From: Winogradskyella forsetii
Lineage (GTDB): Bacteria > Bacteroidota > Bacteroidia > Flavobacteriales > Flavobacteriaceae
Direction: 5' to 3'
DNA length: 64,000 nt
Assembly (NCBI RefSeq): GCF_013394595.1
Contig: NZ_CP053348.1
Span: 2,010,001 to 2,074,000, forward strand
The position numbers were made by a program, and so were the translations under genes. Below the pieces are notes generated by a model that had not been told where the DNA came from, made no database searches, and saw nothing but the letters and a program-made list of their open reading frames with translations. Positions 12,058 to 20,494 of the stretch are shown one piece after another; position 1 is the first letter of the stretch, and each line of letters opens with the position of its first letter.

Positions 12058-13062
12058 TTAATGTAATTCCTCCATAATTTCTGCAAATAGTTTATAGGAA
12101 TGTATTCTATCGTTTACATCATAAATATTTGTTACGGCTATGAGCTCATCGGCGTTAGTTTGTTCCATAAATTCTTTAACCTGAGCCTTAACGGTTGCTT
12201 TACTACCTATAAAAGCGTATTTCAGCATTTGATGTACCTGTGGATGTTGCATAATTTCCTTTAAGTCAGTAGTCATTGCTGTTGGCGGTTGAACAAAATC
12301 ACGTTTCCCCGTAAATATGCCTACAATCATTCTTATCAATGAGGTTGCTAATTTTTCAGCCTCTTCATCAGTATCTGCAATAATGACGTTAACACCTGCC
12401 ATAACATAAGGCTCAGGTAATTCTTTAGAGGGTTGAAATTCTTCTCGATAAATTTTTATAGCTTCAAATAAATGGGTTGTGGCAAAATGACTTGCAAACG
12501 CGTAAGGCAATCCTTTTTTTGCTGCCAAATGCGCACTATCTGTGCTTGATCCTAAAATATAAATAGGAACATCAACCCCTTCAGCCACTGTGGCCCTTAC
12601 TTTGGCTTTGGCGTTTTCTGCGGAAAAATAAGTTTCTAACTTTTCTAATTCAGCAGGAAAGGAATGTGCGGCCTGCATAAAATCTGACCTTATGGCGTGA
12701 GCCGTCTCTCTGTCAGTTCCTGGTGCTCGTCCAAGCCCTAAATCTATACGATTAGGATATAAGGAGGCTAAAGTTCCAAATTGCTCTGCAATAATCAATG
12801 GTGAATGGTTGGGAAGCATAATGCCACCAGAGCCTACGCGAATGGTTTGAGTGCCTTGAGCTATATAACCCATGAGCACAGCAGTCGCGCTACTGCCTAT
12901 ATTTGGTGCGTTGTGATGTTCCGCAAGCCAATAACGTTTGTAGCCAAAAGCCTCAGCATTTTGAGCTAATTGTAGTGTACCGTCATATGTTTGTTTTAAG
13001 GAATGATCTTGAGAGACTAAGGCAAGGTCTAATATGGAATATGCAATTTTTGGTTTTTTCAT
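12058..13062 (-). CDS. LLM-class flavin-dependent oxidoreductase (luciferase-like)
   Basis: A TIM-barrel flavin-dependent monooxygenase-like protein of 334 residues from the ATG at 13062; the frame extends to 13113 without added family similarity. The start MKKPKIAYSILDLALVSQ, the YKRYWLAEHHNAPNIGSSA segment and RVGSGGIMLPNHSPL are hallmarks of the LLM group 1 family that resembles LuxA/LuxB. The RIDLGLGRAPGTD block near residue 105 is also diagnostic. These proteins use reduced FMN and are often found as single genes with no known substrate. No flavin reductase lies immediately beside it, though the reductase at 8777-9445 is in the same region. Confidence 0.92.
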   Translation of the reverse strand: MKKPKIAYSILDLALVSQDHSLKQTYDGTLQLAQNAEAFGYKRYWLAEHHNAPNIGSSATAVLMGYIAQGTQTIRVGSGGIMLPNHSPLIIAEQFGTLASLYPNRIDLGLGRAPGTDRETAHAIRSDFMQAAHSFPAELEKLETYFSAENAKAKVRATVAEGVDVPIYILGSSTDSAHLAAKKGLPYAFASHFATTHLFEAIKIYREEFQPSKELPEPYVMAGVNVIIADTDEEAEKLATSLIRMIVGIFTGKRDFVQPPTAMTTDLKEIMQHPQVHQMLKYAFIGSKATVKAQVKEFMEQTNADELIAVTNIYDVNDRIHSYKLFAEIMEELH

Positions 13063-13296
13063 GAGTATGTCTTTTTCAATAGATATAACGCAAAAAGTAA
13101 ACCACGATGTCAACTTTTCTAAAAGTTTAAACTTTTGTTAACACCTATAGTCATGCTATTATATGCTCAATATTATTTAATGGGTGAATTTTCATCCGAT
13201 GACTTAAGGCGGAATGAAAATTATTCAAAGATAGATTGAATGAAAAAGGTGATTAACTTATATTTTCTCAGAATTACCTAAGCAGCTTTACTGGAT

Positions 13297-13794
13297 TTAA
13301 GTATAGTGAATTTTTATTATTTTGATCGTGCGATTCTCGCGTCCCAATTTAAATGCTACAGTCTCTCCCACTTTTTTTCCAGTAATCGCTACGGCCATGG
13401 GTGCAGTATACGCTAATTTTTTTTGGGCTACATCTGCTTCATCAACGCCAACAATTTGAAATACTTGCTGTTGTTTATTCATATTTAAAGTGACATGAGC
13501 TCCAAACCTTATTTCATCTTGATTTTGTTCCTTAGATTGTAGAATTCGCGCAGATGCTATTCGCTCTTGCAAAAGCGCAAATTTCCCGTCAATGACAGCG
13601 AGTTCCCTCCTACGCTGTTGTTCATCCATATCCTTATCCAGTTGGCGCTGCCTCTCAAGAGCGGTTCTTTCTGCTAATAATTGTTCCATCCTCTCAGGTG
13701 TCACATAATTTGTAACACTAGCGGGCAACGGTGCCCTAGGCGGTATAATCGGTGTTTCTTCTTGATCATCTTCCTTTACAAAACCTCTGCTCAT
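13297..13794 (-). CDS. GreA/GreB-family transcription elongation factor-like protein
   Basis: A 165-residue protein that acts on RNA polymerase if it follows its family. It opens with MSRGFVKEDDQEETPIIPPR, a signature of the Bacteroidetes GreB-like group, followed by a coiled coil (about 33-85) and a C-terminal FKBP-like domain with VGVDEADVAQKKLAYTAPMA and GKKVGETVAF. In E. coli GreA/GreB the coiled-coil tip carries a GDLxENaeY-type acidic motif that enters the polymerase channel; here the tip region reads LDKDMDEQQRRREL, so the classic motif is absent although acidic residues remain. Transcript cleavage activity is therefore uncertain. Single gene, unrelated to the neighbouring retron. Confidence 0.85.
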   Translation of the reverse strand: MSRGFVKEDDQEETPIIPPRAPLPASVTNYVTPERMEQLLAERTALERQRQLDKDMDEQQRRRELAVIDGKFALLQERIASARILQSKEQNQDEIRFGAHVTLNMNKQQQVFQIVGVDEADVAQKKLAYTAPMAVAITGKKVGETVAFKLGRENRTIKIIKIHYT

Positions 13795-14086
13795 AATGGT
13801 ATTAGATATTAAAATCCTATTACCAAAGATAATAGGGTTATAATGATTTAAAAAGAAATACAGTGGAACTTGTTTTTGATTGTCGGTTAACCTGAAGCTT
13901 ATTTTAAATGTGATGTCCAGACCAAGTTAAATATTTGTTTTACTTTGAAAGTTTTTTTTAGTTCTTACCAATTATGAATAGATTTCAATGTATTTCAATT
14001 AATATTACAAAGATCTTAGACGTTAGTTACAGAGAATATTAATAATTACCGAACTTTGAAATAACAAGGATTTGTTAAAACAACTA

Positions 14087-15574
14087 TTATAACTTAAACC
14101 AAGAAAACAACTTCTTAATAAACCCTTCTTTCTTTGGTGGTGCTTTTACGTATTTCTGCTTATGCGCTTCTTTGTAGTTATGTGCAACTAATATGCTTGC
14201 CACTCGTTCTTTATAAGGTTTGCCTTTTTCCTTATTTATCTGATAAATAAAATTAGCATAACCATCAATTTCAGCCAATACATTGAGGCCTCCATTCCAT
14301 GTTTTACCTTCAATGCCATCTTTTTCAATCTGATATATTAAAGCTCTAAACCGTTTTAAGGATTTCTTATTGATATTTGGTTTTTCGTTTACCACAACAC
14401 CAGTTACTTCCTGTCTTTGATGACGTTTCATGAGTCGTAATTTCTCGGGATGTAATATGAAATTTTCAGCTTTTACAACTTTGTTCGAATATTTTAAAAG
14501 TGCCGGAATTTTAGAAAACTGAGCTTTTGGTCCCGAAAATGTAATATCATCAACATATCTCGAATATATGAAGCCGTATTTAGAAGCTAATCCGTCTAAT
14601 CGATAATCTAACTTCTTACAAATAATATTAGATAATGCAGGACTGCAGGGCGAGCCTTGCGGTAAAAATCGATCGCCTTGTTGAGCAAAATAATTTTCAC
14701 CCAATAAGGTCACATCCAAAATTTTAGGCTCAGAACATAACAAGGCAAAAATAACAGACACTTGCTCTGAATATCCCATGGATTTAAAAACGCCTTTAAT
14801 TCTTTTGTAAGTGATTGATGGAAAGAAATTTTTTAAATCTTGATTGATAACCACATCTTTATTGACATGCGGTAAAGCATTGGTTAAAATAGACTTTTCC
14901 AAAACACAACCATGGGCTTTGGGATGCATGGTTACTTTATTTAGAATGTGTTCTAAAATAAAATGCTGCGCTTTTTTTAGTCGTGGCATTGGAGCAGAAA
15001 TCAATCGAAATCCGCCAGATTTTTTAGCTACCTTAAAGCGTTTATAATGACATGTTTTTGAATTTTTACGAGAGTATGCCAAAAAACGAAGTTCAGCGAC
15101 TGTAATATTCATCGCCTTGGCCACATCTTTTGCTGAATGTAAAATCGGTAAGCCTTGTCTTTTCAGAAGATCGTCTGCAGTGGTTTTATCATTAAGTTGA
15201 TGAGAATAACCTTCTCCCAAATAAACAATATCCTCTAGTTTGGACAGTTGCCATTGTTTGGCTTTTTCGAGACGTTGTTGTTCTCTTTTTTCTTTGGTTT
15301 CTTTTTGTTTTTCTTTTGATATACGTTTGCGTTCTAAATGTTTAGCAGCAATAAACGCTTCGGTATCCTCGATGGATTTCTCTTTTCTTAATAAGTCGTT
15401 AAGCTGTTTGGAAAGTTCACTTTCGTCATTAAAGAATTTGTTGACTTGTTCAAAATCGACATTATCCTCGCCCCAAAAACCTAATCGTTTCATTTCTGAA
15501 AGGATGTATTCGTGTTTAGACGATTGCCTAATTTTATCGTAAATCTCCTGTCTTCTTTCTGTTGAGTTACTCAT
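14087..15574 (-). CDS. Retron reverse transcriptase
   Basis: Makes the msDNA of the retron from the RNA encoded just upstream. From the ATG at 15574 the protein has 495 residues; the frame is open to 15667, but that start lies inside the msd stem and must be discarded. Residues 54-109 form a highly charged coiled-coil extension. The RT core follows: first catalytic Asp246 in INQDLKNFF, QGSPCSPALSN at 306-316 and the active-site YVDD at 340-343. Two retron-specific motifs are present: NAxxH as NALPH at 232-236 (region X) and VTG at 390-392 (region Y, QEVTGVVVN), which separate retron enzymes from group II intron or DGR enzymes. The ATG is 13 bases after the a2 end of the RNA, and there is no Shine-Dalgarno sequence. 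Confidence 0.95.
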   Translation of the reverse strand: MSNSTERRQEIYDKIRQSSKHEYILSEMKRLGFWGEDNVDFEQVNKFFNDESELSKQLNDLLRKEKSIEDTEAFIAAKHLERKRISKEKQKETKEKREQQRLEKAKQWQLSKLEDIVYLGEGYSHQLNDKTTADDLLKRQGLPILHSAKDVAKAMNITVAELRFLAYSRKNSKTCHYKRFKVAKKSGGFRLISAPMPRLKKAQHFILEHILNKVTMHPKAHGCVLEKSILTNALPHVNKDVVINQDLKNFFPSITYKRIKGVFKSMGYSEQVSVIFALLCSEPKILDVTLLGENYFAQQGDRFLPQGSPCSPALSNIICKKLDYRLDGLASKYGFIYSRYVDDITFSGPKAQFSKIPALLKYSNKVVKAENFILHPEKLRLMKRHQRQEVTGVVVNEKPNINKKSLKRFRALIYQIEKDGIEGKTWNGGLNVLAEIDGYANFIYQINKEKGKPYKERVASILVAHNYKEAHKQKYVKAPPKKEGFIKKLFSWFKL

Positions 15575-15586
15575 AAAAACAAAAAA

Positions 15587-15601
15587 TGGTAACAATAAGA
15601 T
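15587..15601 (-). repeat. Retron a2 element
   Basis: Fifteen bases that pair with a1 at 15804-15818 with a single G-U wobble; together they close the retron RNA and place the priming 2'-OH beside the template. The element ends 13 bases before the RT start codon. Confidence 0.85.
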
Positions 15602-15651
15602 GTATTTTAATTCCCTTCGTACGACTCTAAAGACTGAATTGAACAACTCCA

Positions 15652-15725
15652 GTGAAATAGGTACCATAGTACTGTTTCACTTCGTAGAAGTCTAACCGGA
15701 AACAGTACTATGGTACCTATTTCAC
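15652..15725 (-). repeat. 27-bp perfect inverted repeat (msd stem)
   Basis: Arms 15652-15678 and 15699-15725 are exact reverse complements. Each arm contains a GGTACC and an AGTACT hexamer, themselves palindromic. The 20-base loop (15679-15698) includes ACTTC/GAAGT at 15679-15683 and 15687-15691 around a 3-base turn. As msDNA this would be a long double-stranded hairpin with a structured tip. Confidence 0.95.
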
Positions 15726-15803
15726 AAGTTAAGTTCGAGTCAGTGACGCGTTCATTGTCTGTAAACAAGATTGGCGATCCACCAATCAAAATGCAAGGTT
15801 TTT

Positions 15804-15818
15804 ATCTTATTGCTACCA
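15804..15818 (-). repeat. Retron a1 element
   Basis: The 5' partner of the a1/a2 stem. It begins only 13 bases after the stop codon of the SWIM-domain gene, so the RNA is either processed from a polycistronic transcript or made from a promoter within that gene's 3' end. Confidence 0.85.
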
Positions 15819-15831
15819 AGGTTTAAATATA

Positions 15832-17463
15832 TTAATTTCTTTTATCAAATGTTATTCTTGTGGCTAAAATATGTTCACAAGGCCCTTTCGTCATTTTATT
15901 TGTATAATAGTGATTACAGGTGCATTTTCCATCTACTATTTTTAAATCTTTATTGATGGAAACACTGGTTTTATAGTTGTTAGCGACTTCAGCCGTAATT
16001 TCTATTTTATCGTTTTGAGCTTTGGATTTCAAATGGGTAACGGCTCCGCTTTCCATTAATTTATAAGCTTCTTTATCGGTTTCACTGGAAAATCGCAGTG
16101 ATTCAATATCTATACCTTCCCGTTTTAATTCCCGTACGCGATAGACCTGATTTTTTAAATCATAAATCACTTTACCGGCTTGGGTAAATGTAACCAAGGA
16201 TTGTTTTACGGTTTGGGTATCTAAGTTTAATGATTTGGCAATGTCATTCTCGGTATTAAACCAATCCTTCCGCAATTCTAAATACACGGTTTGCATAGTG
16301 GTTGCTGGTACTTGACCTCTTGGTGCCAATAAATCGAGTTGTGTGGATTGTGCCCAATCGTTCGCTGTCCAACCTGAAAGTCCTAAAGTAAAATACATGT
16401 CGTTTGCTAAATGTGCGATGTAAAATGATGGCATTCCTGTACCCAATAAATGCACGGTAAATTTATTGGTAATGGGCAATAAACGCTCTAATAACTGAAT
16501 ACGTCGTCTTCCCCAAACCCGAATTTCTTTTTCTTCGTTGCCTTCATAAATGGATTGCAAACATTCCACTTCCATATTCCAAGGTTCAAAAACGGCAATA
16601 ATAGGTTTTCCTGGTTTTAAAATGTACTTAATAGCACGAGGTCCTTTTTTTTCTTTGTTTCGTTTTAAAACTGAAATAAAATTAGCAATATCAATAGGGT
16701 GCAAATCGAAAGCGATTTTATCGCTTGTCATTGCCGAGCTGACTTGTAAAAACCCGCGAACCCAACTGTCTGGTAAATCTATTTTTATTTCACGATAACT
16801 ATCTTCCCCAGTCGTTTTTACATCAAATCCTTTTGGGTCGATTTTAAAATCGGTGTCCTTATAGGTTCTTATTTTTTGAAACTCATTATAAAGCCCTTGA
16901 GAATAATCAATGTTAGTGGTACCACATTTGAATTCATTGATGTTATTAAACACATTGTAGCCACAGGATAGTTTGCCATAAACGGATTCGTCCTTACTAA
17001 AACACTCAAAGAAAACTTGGTCTGGATGCACTGTAATGACTGGATCTAATACCATCCAAGCTGCATAATCTCTTGTATATAAATATTTGAAATATTTTTT
17101 TTGTGACTTATAGTAAGGTCTAGTAATGACATCCCGTTTTGAGCGTAAACTTGTCAGTTTTGCTTGTAATTGACCTATCTGATGTTTTAATTCAGGCAAT
17201 TGTGCTGTGGCTTCTGCAACCCAAACATCTTCCTGATTTTTTAACCAAGCCAAGTATTCGGAATTATCCTTGGGTTGAAAATTAAAATCAGCAGTAACTA
17301 CACTATGCAATGCCGAAATGGCTTCCCTGAACGGTAATTTTTTATCTAGACTGCCCACAAAATATGTTGGTTCACGTAATACATCTGGCGCAAAACTGAC
17401 TCCTGTTGACGATAATCCGTTATCTATAGAACTTTTTCCACTGTATTTGTAATTAAACTTCAT
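15832..17463 (-). CDS. Retron-associated winged-helix / SWIM zinc-finger protein (WHSWIM)
   Basis: A 543-residue cytoplasmic protein, the second gene of the retron. The C-terminus has a SWIM zinc finger of the form CxC-x12-CxH (Cys514, Cys516, Cys529, His531; KCTCNHYY ... GPCEHILAT), a fold that binds nucleic acid or protein. Before it, around residues 390-440, comes a segment with winged-helix character (ENDIAKSLNLDTQTVKQSL followed by a YDLKNQVYRVREL wing). The first 370 residues have no motif I recognise apart from a short coiled coil near 75-105. Its start overlaps the WGR gene by 11 bases, so the two are coupled. Proteins of this type are listed, as I recall, as partners of type XIII retrons. 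Either a DNA sensor or part of the toxic effector. Confidence 0.85.
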   Translation of the reverse strand: MKFNYKYSGKSSIDNGLSSTGVSFAPDVLREPTYFVGSLDKKLPFREAISALHSVVTADFNFQPKDNSEYLAWLKNQEDVWVAEATAQLPELKHQIGQLQAKLTSLRSKRDVITRPYYKSQKKYFKYLYTRDYAAWMVLDPVITVHPDQVFFECFSKDESVYGKLSCGYNVFNNINEFKCGTTNIDYSQGLYNEFQKIRTYKDTDFKIDPKGFDVKTTGEDSYREIKIDLPDSWVRGFLQVSSAMTSDKIAFDLHPIDIANFISVLKRNKEKKGPRAIKYILKPGKPIIAVFEPWNMEVECLQSIYEGNEEKEIRVWGRRRIQLLERLLPITNKFTVHLLGTGMPSFYIAHLANDMYFTLGLSGWTANDWAQSTQLDLLAPRGQVPATTMQTVYLELRKDWFNTENDIAKSLNLDTQTVKQSLVTFTQAGKVIYDLKNQVYRVRELKREGIDIESLRFSSETDKEAYKLMESGAVTHLKSKAQNDKIEITAEVANNYKTSVSINKDLKIVDGKCTCNHYYTNKMTKGPCEHILATRITFDKRN

Positions 17464-20400
17464 TGGTTATGTCATTTATTAATAGTGGAACTTCTAGTGT
17501 TGGATAGTTTAAAGCTATTTTCAACAAAATATCAATGTTCTTACTTTTGTCTTTAATAGTCTTAGTATCTAAAATTGAATTGATAATACGGACGGTCATT
17601 TTGGCAACCTCTTCGTTTTTAAGTGATTCCTGTTCTAAAAACGTATAGATTCTTGTTTTAGTTGTTCTGTTGGAATTGATGTTAAACAAGCTCGTTTTAA
17701 AATACGGTTCTAATTTTAAAATAATTTCAGGATTACCATTAGCATAAGCCTCTAAATAATTGGTCACAAAAAATTGTATGCGCTTTGTAGGGTGTTCTTG
17801 TAATTTTAACAATAGTGGCAATCCTTTTTCATCTGAAAAATATTTGGTAATCATTTTCATTCCAAAAGCTTGAACATCTGGCTTTACATGGTCGCAAGCA
17901 TACAAAAGTAGTTCCGTTGTCCAATTTTCAGGGTCTATATGCGCGTCAAAATAGGCACACGACCAATCAATAACATCTTGCCAATTGGTATTGAATATTG
18001 GTAAGGCTTCTTCCAGTTCATAATTGATTCGAGAAGTATTTGCCTTGAAGAAATCATGTAATTTCTCTCGAATTGAAAACACATCACTATGCGCTAAATG
18101 CACCAACTGTGGCATTGATAATAAGGATAATTTTATTCGGTTTTCAAAAATTGGCGTGCCTAGGTTTTGGGCAAATTCATATTTTGAAAGAATAAGAATC
18201 ATGATTTGCTCGTCTGAAATTGAAGGTAAATCCTTATCAAAATATCTCGTCAATAATTCATAGCAATTTTGGTGTAAGCCGTCATAGGTTTCAGCCTCGG
18301 TAATGACCATTAACAACTGACTTAATAAACTGTTTTTAAAAGAACTGTCTAGTTTTACAAGCCTTTCAATGGTTGGTTGAATCGCTTCACGTACTTCCCG
18401 ATATTCTGAAAAGCAAAAACCAACCAAGTCTTGTTTGTTTTCCAATAAAAATTCATCTGGAAAATGGGCTATCAATTCTATGCCTGCTTTCCTTAAAACC
18501 TCTTCATCTGAGTTGATATACTCATCGTAAGACGCTTTAAACAATTCATAAGCCGGCACTTTATTACGTTTGGCTAAATTGAGTGCAAATAACTTATTGC
18601 TTACTAATTTTGAATTTGATAGTTCAACGATTTTACTTGATGGTGTTTCTTTTAAGAGTTGACCAAATTCGGTTTTTCCAATTAAATCGTTAACAGCATT
18701 TAAAAATTCCGAATTAAACGTGTTGAATTCTAAAAACAAAGGTTCTAATTTTTCGATTGGAATGGCAAAATTATAAACAACTCTATGTTTGTATAAGTTC
18801 TGTAAATAAGTGATGACTTCAACTTCGTCGGTCAATAACAACTCAACTATAAAAATTGAAGTCGTAAAATAATTGCGTTCATAGGTTTTTAACCAATTCA
18901 GACCTAATTGAACGCCTTTTTCATTCTTCGACTTTAATAAAGCGATTACAACACTATCTTCGGGTTGTGTGATTCTGTATTTTTTCTCTAAAGCATCAAT
19001 GATTAAATCCAACACTTTTGGATGATAATGGCTGACTAATTTAGTAATTAATTCATCCGAAATGTCATCGAGAAACTGAGTGTTATCTTTTAAAATTCGT
19101 AATGAAAATTCAACTGCGATATCACTTTTGGCGTTAGCTACAATCTTTAAAACTTCGTCTGGTTTGGTGTTCCAAATTTCAGACAAAGCCTCTTCCCTAT
19201 TGGCATTAGGCCCTAATTCATCTATATAAAACCATTTGTTCTTTTGATGCTGAAATCGGGACGAATTGCCATACAAAATATACATTAAGGCTAAAAAGTT
19301 ATGATATTGTGGAAAGCATCTTTTTTCCATAACATAACGTCCAGATGAGGAATCAAAGTTGTAATAATATTGAAACTCTTCCTTGGTTTGATCTTCCTTA
19401 TCATTTAGAGCGCACAAGACTTCCGTAGCATAGGCTATGTAGCCGTCAGTATTTTTATGGCTTAAGTCGTAAACTTTTTTATAAGTGGCCTTATTAAAAT
19501 AGTCCTTTGTTTTTGCCGAAAAGGCTATGGATGGATTCGCTTTTTGTTTCTCCTCGTTAGCGGAAATCCATTCATTGTTACTATAAACGTAATCCGACGT
19601 ATAACCAGGTTTGCTAACTGCGATGCGTTTGGATATCAAGGCGAAAAACAGAAGGTCATCCGTGATTTGACATGCTCTATAAATGTACCTTATCGATTTA
19701 AAGGTGTTGACTTTTAATCCAATTTTATCTATTAGTTGATATAATTTTTGGCGTAGCGATTCATTATTATATGAAAAAATATAAGCATAATACAACAATG
19801 AAGGGTCTAATGTATTACCATTAATGAATTGCATAGGTAATTCATTAAAAATGGCTTCTGAAACGTAATTCGAAACTTCAGTATGAATATTTTTTTTATC
19901 AGCAGCATTACCATATTTCAAAATATAAGCACAAGCCGCTCTGCCAGAAATGGTATTGAATTTTTGCTTTTTAAATACCTTTAAAATTTGGTCTGTATAT
20001 GTAGTGTTTTCAAACGAAGCTAAAATAATGATGGCGTTATGTTGTTCAAACTCGTCGGTTGAATCTAAAAACTCCGCAATTAAATCTGCCGCTGCAATGA
20101 TGTTTAGTTGTCCTGCTCTTAGGATAATTCTAGACACTTTCCAATCTCTAGTATAGGTATTAGCAACAGCTTGTTGTAAATACTTTAAGATAGTTTTTTC
20201 CCTGACAGTATTAACAATTGTTTCTTTAGGTTTTGAAGTCGGTTTTTGGGTCTGACCATCATTTTCCAAATAGCCTTTTTTTTCTTTGCTTTCAACCAGT
20301 TTATTAAAAACTTGTTCGGCTTCCTCATAAGCTACAGGGAAAACTGTCTTCGTGCCTTCTCGCAAATTTGCTCCTCGTCTACCATATCTAAAATTTACGA

Positions 20401-20494
20401 CAAACAAATCTTGATTTTCGCAAAGATCCACTTCATATACTTTATCTGAATTGCCTTCAGAAAAATAAAGTGTTTTTTGTTTTATTAATTTCAA
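17453..20494 (-). CDS. Retron-associated WGR-domain / ARM-HEAT repeat protein
   Basis: First gene of the retron, 1013 residues. Residues 1-75 form a WGR domain: FSEGNSDKVYEV, then FRYGRRGANL at 35-44, where the family Trp is replaced by Tyr, then a conserved helix. WGR domains occur in PARPs and MolR-like proteins and bind DNA ends. From about residue 95 to the end the chain is helical repeats of ARM/HEAT kind (for example FLDSTDEFEQHNAIIILASF) without enzymatic motifs. The first codon is a TTG, since no ATG occurs in frame until residue 200 and the WGR fold needs these residues. No Shine-Dalgarno sequence is present. A TATATTTA box on the minus strand 35-45 bases upstream is a weak -7 candidate. 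Likely sensor or scaffold of the anti-phage complex. Confidence 0.85.
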   Translation of the reverse strand: MKLIKQKTLYFSEGNSDKVYEVDLCENQDLFVVNFRYGRRGANLREGTKTVFPVAYEEAEQVFNKLVESKEKKGYLENDGQTQKPTSKPKETIVNTVREKTILKYLQQAVANTYTRDWKVSRIILRAGQLNIIAAADLIAEFLDSTDEFEQHNAIIILASFENTTYTDQILKVFKKQKFNTISGRAACAYILKYGNAADKKNIHTEVSNYVSEAIFNELPMQFINGNTLDPSLLYYAYIFSYNNESLRQKLYQLIDKIGLKVNTFKSIRYIYRACQITDDLLFFALISKRIAVSKPGYTSDYVYSNNEWISANEEKQKANPSIAFSAKTKDYFNKATYKKVYDLSHKNTDGYIAYATEVLCALNDKEDQTKEEFQYYYNFDSSSGRYVMEKRCFPQYHNFLALMYILYGNSSRFQHQKNKWFYIDELGPNANREEALSEIWNTKPDEVLKIVANAKSDIAVEFSLRILKDNTQFLDDISDELITKLVSHYHPKVLDLIIDALEKKYRITQPEDSVVIALLKSKNEKGVQLGLNWLKTYERNYFTTSIFIVELLLTDEVEVITYLQNLYKHRVVYNFAIPIEKLEPLFLEFNTFNSEFLNAVNDLIGKTEFGQLLKETPSSKIVELSNSKLVSNKLFALNLAKRNKVPAYELFKASYDEYINSDEEVLRKAGIELIAHFPDEFLLENKQDLVGFCFSEYREVREAIQPTIERLVKLDSSFKNSLLSQLLMVITEAETYDGLHQNCYELLTRYFDKDLPSISDEQIMILILSKYEFAQNLGTPIFENRIKLSLLSMPQLVHLAHSDVFSIREKLHDFFKANTSRINYELEEALPIFNTNWQDVIDWSCAYFDAHIDPENWTTELLLYACDHVKPDVQAFGMKMITKYFSDEKGLPLLLKLQEHPTKRIQFFVTNYLEAYANGNPEIILKLEPYFKTSLFNINSNRTTKTRIYTFLEQESLKNEEVAKMTVRIINSILDTKTIKDKSKNIDILLKIALNYPTLEVPLLINDITNEV

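Larger units (their letters stand above)
15587..15818 (-). ncRNA. Retron msr-msd non-coding RNA
   Basis: Template and primer RNA of the retron, lying between the SWIM gene stop (15832) and the RT start (15574). The ends pair: a1 at 15804-15818 and a2 at 15587-15601 are complementary over 15 bases with one G-U pair. The msr part, read on the minus strand, has a 6-7 bp hairpin at 15787-15769 and a weaker TTGT/ACAA stem just after. The msd part is a perfect 27-bp inverted repeat (15652-15678 and 15699-15725) with a 20-base loop that itself holds a 5-bp hairpin. A short AACT/AGTT pair extends the base of the stem. The first G after a1 is at 15794 in TTGC and is my candidate for the branching guanosine; this and the exact RNA ends are inference. 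Confidence 0.88.
14087..20494 (-). other. Complete retron operon, probably type XIII
   Basis: Four parts in order on the minus strand: WGR/ARM protein, WHSWIM protein, msr-msd RNA and reverse transcriptase, with an 11-base overlap and gaps of 13 and 12 bases. No other gene breaks the unit, and the neighbours (GreA-like factor, SLC12 transporter) are ordinary housekeeping genes. Retrons act as anti-phage toxin-antitoxin systems in which RT and msDNA hold a partner protein inactive. The type assignment rests on recall of the published classification. Confidence 0.8.

Noticed and set aside
13988-14005. 18-base sequence shared with 33556-33573 (ATGTATTTCAATTAATAT)
   Set aside because: For a 64-kb AT-rich window one such match is expected by chance about once in a few cases; the contexts are otherwise unlike.
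14087-15574. Group II intron or diversity-generating retroelement RT
   Set aside because: No maturase or HNH domain, no template/variable repeat pair near it, and the NAxxH and VTG motifs are retron-specific.
15575-15667. Longer retron RT starting at 15667
   Set aside because: The extra 31 codons fall inside the msd arm and the a2 element; the added residues are hydrophobic and unlike retron RTs, while the ATG at 15574 gives a natural start.
15607-15789. 60-codon minus-strand frame through the retron RNA
   Set aside because: It runs across the msr and msd hairpins and has no protein-like pattern; the RNA explains the sequence.
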